A model generated the notes under the pieces. The model did no database searches, was not told the origin of the DNA, and saw only the letters and a list, made by a program, of their open reading frames with translations. Positions 58,699-64,000 of a stretch of DNA of 64,000 bases are shown here, one piece after another. Position numbers and translations under genes: made by a program. This DNA comes from CAVXHV01 sp963761445 (GTDB lineage Bacteria; Planctomycetota; Planctomycetia; Isosphaerales; Isosphaeraceae). Position 1 is the stretch's first letter; each line of letters starts with the position of its first letter. Where the stretch lies: assembly GCA_963761445.1 (NCBI GenBank), contig CAVXHV010000009.1, positions 372,001 to 436,000 on the forward strand, read 5' to 3'.

Positions 58699-60048
58699 CT
58701 ACTTCTTATTGCCAAGGTGGTAGTCCGAAAATTTCATGAAGGCATTCCAGTCGTCGGCCGTGACGTCGTGCTTGCCTGGCCGGAAATGGTACCCAATTGT
58801 GCTCATGATGAGCTGGTCCGGCGCCGGCGCCGGCATCGCCGTGGCGGCCAGACCGTCGGTGCCCAGTAGCTTGTAAACAGGCGACGCCCCAAGAGCCGCC
58901 AGGAATTCACCTTTCGGGTCGGCCCAGAGATCTTCCGCGGCCGAGCAGACGAGCACGGGCCGAGGCGCGATCAGGGCAATCAGCTCATGCTGGTCGACGG
59001 GCAGGCGATCCTCGCGGCTGTTAAACTGGTGAAAGTTGCCGCAGAACCAGTGAGGGAAGCTGGTATTGATGCGCAAGACCGTCTCGCCGAAATTCCGCCG
59101 GGAGAGGGCCGCTCCGCCGCAGCCTGAATCATTCGAGATGACGATCGCGAACCGAGGGTCCGTGGCTCCAGCCCAGAGGGCGGTCTTGCCCAGCCGCGAG
59201 TGGCCCACGAGCACGACCTTGCGGGCGTCGATCTCCGAAACGGTTTCCAGCGCATCGAGGCACCACGAGAGCCCCCAAGCCCACGCGGCGATCGAGCCCC
59301 ATTCGTTGTTGGTCGGCGGCGCTTCACCTGAGCCATAGAAAAGGGGCCGGACTCCCTTGGAGAATCCGCCCTCGTAGTCCGGTTCAATATCGCCGTAATA
59401 CGCCGTCGCGAGCGCGTAGCCGCGCGACAGCACACTCTCGACCTGCCATCGCGATGCGGCCGCCCCGCGAGTCGACTGGGCCGGACGGTGATCGGTCACG
59501 CCGTGCTCGGGATTATTCGGCACCCAGCCCTGGGCCAGCGTGATGCCCGGGTCGCTGTGGATCGTGTGGTTCCCCTGGAAGTTGAGCCCCAGAAAGGCCG
59601 GCACGCGGCCCGTTGCCACCCGGTCCTTGGGCAGATAGACCAGGAGAAAGATCCGTGGAGCGTCGGCCTTGTCCAGGAACTCGATCGTGATCTCGCGCCG
59701 GATGGCCGTTCCACCCAGAGCTTGCTTGTCTTCGGACAGAATGTGAAACGTCGGGTGCACCGGCTGCGGCGGCTGCGGCACCTTGCCGTAGACCTGGTCC
59801 TCAAAAATCCGGATCAGCTCGGGCCTGCGCTGGTTGATCCAGTCCTCGCGGGTCGTCAACTTGCTACCGTCCGCCTTCACGAGCGGGTCGGGAAGCGTAT
59901 ATGGTCCGACCTTTGCTTCATCGAGGTTGATGGGGATTTCCTGTGCGCGGGCAACCGCGGGCACGAAGAGCGTGCCGATCCAGAGTGCCGCGATCAAGAG
60001 GAGTCGGTCTGCAGTTCGCGGAATAAGTTGATTTGTGCGCATGATCAT
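58699..60048 (-). CDS. CE15-type glucuronoyl/acetyl-xylan esterase
   Basis: 449 residues with a signal peptide (RLLLIAALWIGTLFVPAVARA). It is an alpha/beta hydrolase of the glucuronoyl-esterase type: nucleophile Ser in VVLVGHSRLGKTALWAG (about 278), SNDSGCGGAALSRRNFGET after it, and a catalytic His in IGYHFRPGKHDVTADDW. N-terminal LPDPLVKADGSKLTTREDW is conserved in the family. It would cleave ester bonds between lignin and glucuronoxylan or acetyl groups on xylan. It is the second gene of an operon, starting 12 bases after the upstream esterase stop. Confidence 0.88.
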   Translation of the reverse strand: MIMRTNQLIPRTADRLLLIAALWIGTLFVPAVARAQEIPINLDEAKVGPYTLPDPLVKADGSKLTTREDWINQRRPELIRIFEDQVYGKVPQPPQPVHPTFHILSEDKQALGGTAIRREITIEFLDKADAPRIFLLVYLPKDRVATGRVPAFLGLNFQGNHTIHSDPGITLAQGWVPNNPEHGVTDHRPAQSTRGAAASRWQVESVLSRGYALATAYYGDIEPDYEGGFSKGVRPLFYGSGEAPPTNNEWGSIAAWAWGLSWCLDALETVSEIDARKVVLVGHSRLGKTALWAGATDPRFAIVISNDSGCGGAALSRRNFGETVLRINTSFPHWFCGNFHQFNSREDRLPVDQHELIALIAPRPVLVCSAAEDLWADPKGEFLAALGASPVYKLLGTDGLAATAMPAPAPDQLIMSTIGYHFRPGKHDVTADDWNAFMKFSDYHLGNKK

Positions 60049-60060
60049 CCCGTTTCTCGA

Positions 60061-61658
60061 TCAAGGACGCGATGAGCCACCGGCAGAAAGCCGCTCGACC
60101 ATCTGCTTCATCATGGCCTTTTGGGAGATTCCGATCCAGCAGTGTCCCTCGCCGCGGCCGTAGCGGATCGAGCCTTCGAAGCGGGGCTGGGCCTGCGCAG
60201 GAAGTTATCGAGGCGATGGACGGCGTTATTGAGAAAATAGTCGTCGGCCTCGCCCACCCAGATGTGCAGCTTGCCCTTGAGCTTGGGCCCGATCTCGGCC
60301 CAGTTGGCCTCGAGCACGCGGCGCAGGTCGTATTTCTTCCAGTGCTCGGCGGCCTTGTGGTCGATCACTCCGGTTTTGGGATCCCACAGCGGCACGGGCC
60401 GCCCATCGGCGCCCCGCGCGCCGTAGGTCGCATTCCATGCGCCCCACTGGCCCCCGGAGAGCGTCCAGGAATCACCGCGCCCTAGCCCGTTTTCGACCTG
60501 GCATTCATGCCGCATGGTGAAGCGAACATCGCCCGTGACATCGCGTGCACTGGGCCGCTCGAAGCCATGCTGGTTGATGTATGCATTTTCATCTTCGTAG
60601 ATGTTGACAAGCTGAAACGAGCGGAAATCGACGCTATCCGGGCAGAACGACCACGCGCCGTTGAAATAGTCCGGGTAGAAGACCTGGAGTGCCAGCGCCA
60701 CCCAGCCGCCGGTCGAACCGCCGTCCAGGAATCGGGCCTCGCCTCGCCCGATGCCGCGAAAATGTTCTTCGACGTAAGGCAATAGCTCGCGCGTCACCGC
60801 CGCGCCGTAAGGCCCGTGGTTGGCCGAGTCGACCTGGTAGGGATCGCCCAGCGGGCCGGCGCCGTCCAGGTGCACGAGGAGCATTTCGGGTGTGTCATCG
60901 GCCATCCAGTCGGCGCGGAACGACGACCCGGGGCTCATCATCGCCCCGACGTCGGTAAAACGTGAAGCGTACCCGCCGATGTGGACCAGCAGCGGATACT
61001 TCCGCTCAGGCTCTCGGGCGAAATGGCGGGGCAAGATGACGCCGGCCCGGAGATAAATCCTCCGGCCGTGGAAGTCCGAGAGAAGTCGTGACGGGATTTT
61101 GAGATACTTGATCAACTCGGAATCGGGAGGAAGCTTCTCGGCCGGCACGGTGCGGGAGAGCTCGAGGCGCACGGGTCCGGCAAAATCCTTGTCGAGCTGC
61201 ACATCGACCACGGGACTGTAAAGGTCTCCCGGCGCATTCCGGATATTCAGATCGGGATTTTTGTGCAAGAGGGCCTGGACTGCATAGCGCCCCGGTTTGA
61301 GGTCGCCCAGGCTTGCGATGGGGCAGATCGCCGATTTCGCGTCGAGCCAGATCGATTCGCCAGGCGCGAGCTCGACCGCGTCGCGGCCGAGAACGGGCGC
61401 CTGAAAGAGTCCCGTTTCCCCGACCGTATGACGAGGATCGCGCGCACCGGCTTCGCCCAGGACGACCATCACTCGGCCGGAGATTCTCTGGTCTCCCTCT
61501 GTCTGAGCCTTACCTGCCTCCGCCCCCGGAAGAACAACCTCGAATCGCAGCCCATCCAGCGGCGCCGCCTGGAGATCTCCACAAGACTGAATCGAGGCCG
61601 GGACGATCACCACAACGAACACACATACCTTGCTCAACGGCAGACAGCGTCGCGTCAT
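60061..61658 (-). CDS. Secreted esterase of the feruloyl-esterase/esterase-D type (one frameshift)
   Basis: About 532 residues. Signal peptide (VCVFVVVIVPASIQS) and an N-terminal beta-sandwich (LRFEVVLPGAEAGKAQ, SLGDLKPGRYAVQALL) precede an alpha/beta hydrolase domain: YPLLVHIGGYASRFTDV, nucleophile Ser in FLDGGSTGGWVALALQ, acid in HIWVGEADDYFLN. A one-base shift at about 60188 restores QPRFEGSIRYGRGEGHCWIG with the catalytic His and moves the stop to 60061; the first frame would lack it. It may remove feruloyl or acetyl esters from plant polysaccharides, consistent with the CE15 gene co-transcribed 12 bases downstream. Confidence 0.82.
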
Positions 61659-62198
61659 ACACGCATCCTCTCGAGGCGCGAGCCGCCCGGTCCATCCGGC
61701 CGCGCTCCGCCCCGCGACTCGCTCGCCGGCAGCTCAGGCTCGTATCGTAGCGGCCAACTCGCCGCGAGCGAAAGGGGGCGCTGGCGTCATTTCCGTCGTC
61801 GTATGGGACATCATGCACGCGTCAGTGCGTCGGACCGACGCCGGCTAAACCCGGTTGATCGCCGTTGAGTAGAATATCTCTGCTGGTCAATGATCCTGCT
61901 CCACCGCGACCGATTGCACACACTGCGGCTCTCCGCAACCATGCGCCTCATTCCACATTTTTTTTGGACGGCCTCAAGACGCAGACGGCTCCTGCTGTGC
62001 TTCTGCGCCGGGTCGGTGTTGGTCGCGCTGACCGTGGCCTAGGTCGACCATCCAGTACCTGGTCACTTGACCGCCTGCCACCGATCGCATCTGGGAGCGG
62101 CTCTTGATATCATGAGGTCTGGAGCGGGTGACCGTGACCCTGGTCTGGTTTCGCCCAGCGCCAACCCATTTTCCTCTCTTCGACGCCGAGGCAAAACG
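61659..62198. other. Divergent spacer between the esterase operon and the LRR gene
   Basis: 540 bp without a supported gene. It should hold promoters for both directions. Open frames here are short, lack ribosome sites and translate GC-rich, arginine-heavy sequence. Confidence 0.45.
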
Positions 62199-63253
62199 AT
62201 GCGTGCTCAACTGCTGTTGCTGCTCGCCCTGGCTGCACTCTCGTCTCATGTCGTAACTGCTCGGGACACAGCGGACGAATCCAAGGTCACCGAGAAAATC
62301 AGACTCTTGGAAGGCAAGGTCGAGAGGGACTGACAAAACTTCCTGAGCTCAAGAGTCTTGTCGAATTGAATCTGTTCGAGACCAGCGTCACGCCCGCTGG
62401 TCTGGCCGAACTGCGGAAGTCGTCGCCAAAGTTGAGGGTCTTCGACGAGTTCACGATCAAAGAACTGGACGGTAGCTTTGAGCGGGACGAAAAGTGGGCG
62501 GGTCGCCGGATCATCGGTGTTTCGTTCGCTGGAAGTCGCAAGTTCAGCGACAAGTTCATTTGTCTACTGAAACCGCTCAAGAGCCTGACGACGCTCAATC
62601 TCTCGAACACCCAGATCACAGGTGCAGGCCTGAAACAGTTGAGTGGACTCAAGAATCTGACGCAGCTCCAACTTCAACACACCCAGATCACGGATGAGGG
62701 TCTGAAAGAATTAAGAGAACTTGAGAACCTGACGGCACTTCTTCTCTTCGGGAACCAGATCACGGACGTGTGCCTGAAAGATTTGAAAGAACTCAAGAAA
62801 CTGACTTCCCTTTGGCTCGGCAACACCAAGATCACAGACGTCGGGCTGACGGAATTGTTGGAACTCAAAAACCTGGGTCAGCTCGAACTCTTTCAATCCC
62901 GGATCACGGATGCGGGCCTGACGACAGTGGGTGAATTCAAGAACCTGTCAACGCTTAACGTTGGCTCATCCCTGATTACGGATGTCGGTTTGAAAGAACT
63001 GAGCGAGCTCAAGGACCTGGCGAGGCTCGAACTCATGAACACCCAGATCACGGATGTTGGCCTGAAAGAACTGGGCGAATTCAAGAAACTGGGGTTGCTC
63101 AACCTCAGAGAAACTCGGATCACGGATGCGGGCTTGATGGAATTGAAAGAACTCAAGAACCTCAGCAGGCTCGATCTTCGTGGCACAAAGAACACGGATG
63201 CGGGCGTGAAGCAACTCAAGATATCTGTGCCGAATGTGAATATTGTTCGATGA
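62199..63253 (+). CDS. Exported leucine-rich-repeat protein (one frameshift)
   Basis: About 350 residues. ATG 62199 has GAGG seven bases upstream; the signal peptide is MRAQLLLLLALAALSSHVVT. After KIRLLEGKVERD a shift at about 62332 leads to LTKLPELKSLVELNLFETSV. From residue about 120, nine leucine-rich repeats of 24 residues follow the pattern LKxLxxLxLxxTxITDxGLKELxE, with every consensus position kept. This is the TxITDxGLxxL subclass common in planctomycetes. The protein probably binds other proteins at the cell surface. The underlying 72-bp tandem repeat (about 62570-63230) makes the gene prone to repeat-number change. Confidence 0.85.
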
Positions 63254-63295
63254 GAGCCGGGAAGGCCGAGATCGTTGCGGCGTTGGAGAAATTTA

Positions 63296-64000
63296 TCAAC
63301 AACCTGAAGGAGGCGATTGCCAAAGCCCGGCAGGGGTCGCGCCGACGCAAGCCTCCCAAGTGCAGTCGCGCTGTCTTGAGGGTTCTGACGGCGGTTGGAC
63401 GAGGCGGGCCAAGGTCTCGTCCTTTCTTCGCCACCGATAGGCTGCGTCCCCGTGACCGCGAGCGATCCGCGTCGATTCGCCCGATTCTCGCTGCACGCCC
63501 CGGGCTCGCGGCAGGATCGTGAACATGCCGTTGTCGCCAGGCCGGCCTTCGTCGTTGCCGTCCAGCAGCACGCCCAGGGCGCTGCTCACCCCGCCCGGCG
63601 GAGTCGAGATAACGGTGATCCGGCCGCCCAGCGCAAAAGCCTGTTTTCCGCTCAGCAGCAGGCTCACCGAGTGGTCCACAGCGTCGTAGACCACCCTGAT
63701 CGGGACGGGATGGAGGACCTGGACCTTCTTTCGCTTGACGCGCTTGATCGAGACCCAATCGACCTGGTAGTTGGCCGCGTTGCCCGCGGTGGCCGGCTCC
63801 ATCGCGGCGCTAAAGTCGATCGAGAAACCGGTGAGGACCGGCTTGCCGACCGGCTTGTGCTTCTTGTTCAGCTTGCGAGTGAACAGGGCCTGCTCGCCGA
63901 TGATGGTCGGGACCTCGGGCGCAACGCCAGTGGTCTGCGAGATCGACACGGAGAACTCGCCGAGCGAGCTGGTCGCGATCGTGTTGCCGGCCAGGTCCGT
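63296..64000 (-). CDS. C-terminal part of a large Ig-like surface protein (partial)
   Basis: The frame is open to the right window edge, so the gene starts outside. Visible from the edge: TDLAGNTIATSSLGEFSVSI, then APEVPTIIGEQALFTRKLNK, FSIDFSAAMEPATAGNAANY (a bacterial Ig/Big_5-like strand pattern), RVVYDAVDHSVSLLLSGKQA and LGVLLDGNDEGRPGDNGMFT. The combination NY...W...V...LLDGNDEGxPGD is a recurrent C-terminal signature of giant planctomycete surface proteins. The stop at 63296 may be too far: the last 60 codons become Arg-rich, so a frameshift after GMFTILPRARG is possible. Likely an adhesin or S-layer-like protein. Confidence 0.6.
   Translation of the reverse strand, partial: TDLAGNTIATSSLGEFSVSISQTTGVAPEVPTIIGEQALFTRKLNKKHKPVGKPVLTGFSIDFSAAMEPATAGNAANYQVDWVSIKRVKRKKVQVLHPVPIRVVYDAVDHSVSLLLSGKQAFALGGRITVISTPPGGVSSALGVLLDGNDEGRPGDNGMFTILPRARGVQRESGESTRIARGHGDAAYRWRRKDETLARLVQPPSEPSRQRDCTWEACVGATPAGLWQSPPSGC

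Noticed and set aside
62570..63230. Regular DNA repeats suggestive of a CRISPR array or minisatellite
   Set aside because: The 72-bp period encodes leucine-rich repeats in one frame with consensus residues; units diverge as protein repeats do, and there are no spacers.

Overview
The window reads as chromosomal DNA of a planctomycete, most likely from the Isosphaeraceae/Gemmatales side of the phylum. This is inferred from gene content: a DUF1559 pilin-like protein, a PVC-type HEAT/cytochrome c protein, a LEPR-XLL-type beta-helix protein, CRTAC1 (FG-GAP/ASPIC-UnbV) proteins, a sulfatase, an ECF sigma factor beside a Ser/Thr kinase-WD40 protein, a WADA/GLPGG tandem-repeat protein and STN-like small membrane proteins. 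Base composition is GC-rich throughout.

Layout. 0-16 kb: tail of a large surface protein, malate dehydrogenase, a giant beta-helix surface protein, an MFS transporter, two tandem CRTAC1 paralogues and a 1254-residue PVC cytochrome. 16-20.5 kb: a mobile-element zone with interspersed palindromes, a 704-bp IS21-like non-autonomous element carrying a perfect 23-bp hairpin and a 6-bp target duplication, a complete IS3-family element with a 3-bp duplication, and the WADA-repeat gene. 20.9-26.5 kb: a candidate defence segment with an N6-adenine methylase overlapping an HNH nuclease, a transposase scrap, a vapBC-like pair whose toxin is gutted, and a DUF1835 gene pair. 27-33.8 kb: rbfA coupled to an STN-like gene, a second STN-like gene, a 16-18-unit TPR protein, rtcA and a lipoprotein. 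34-41 kb: a GH32 fructan hydrolase, a BNR-repeat/MoaD pair, an ECF42-type sigma factor with its DGPF partner, and a sulfatase.

41.5-49 kb is a run of eight minus-strand genes, in transcription order: two DUF1573 proteins, a secreted 12-cysteine small protein, a large anchored protein, a MauE membrane protein fused to a CxxC thioredoxin-like domain, a DUF1559 pilin-like protein, a sulfotransferase and a GT2 glycosyltransferase. I read it as a possible export, oxidative-folding and glycan-modification locus for a cysteine-rich surface product; this is the most promising undescribed unit here. 49.8-64 kb: a lipoprotein, a 1684-residue kinase-WD40 protein converging on an ECF sigma factor, a FadL-type porin, an esterase and CE15 esterase operon, a leucine-rich-repeat protein and the end of another Ig-like surface protein.

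Caution: about twenty genes here are split by single-base frameshifts, several at homopolymers where one base is clearly missing. The even spread, including in housekeeping genes, points to uncorrected sequencing error more than mass pseudogenisation. I therefore annotate such genes over their full reconstructed span and note where the frame changes. No tRNA, rRNA or CRISPR array was recognised.
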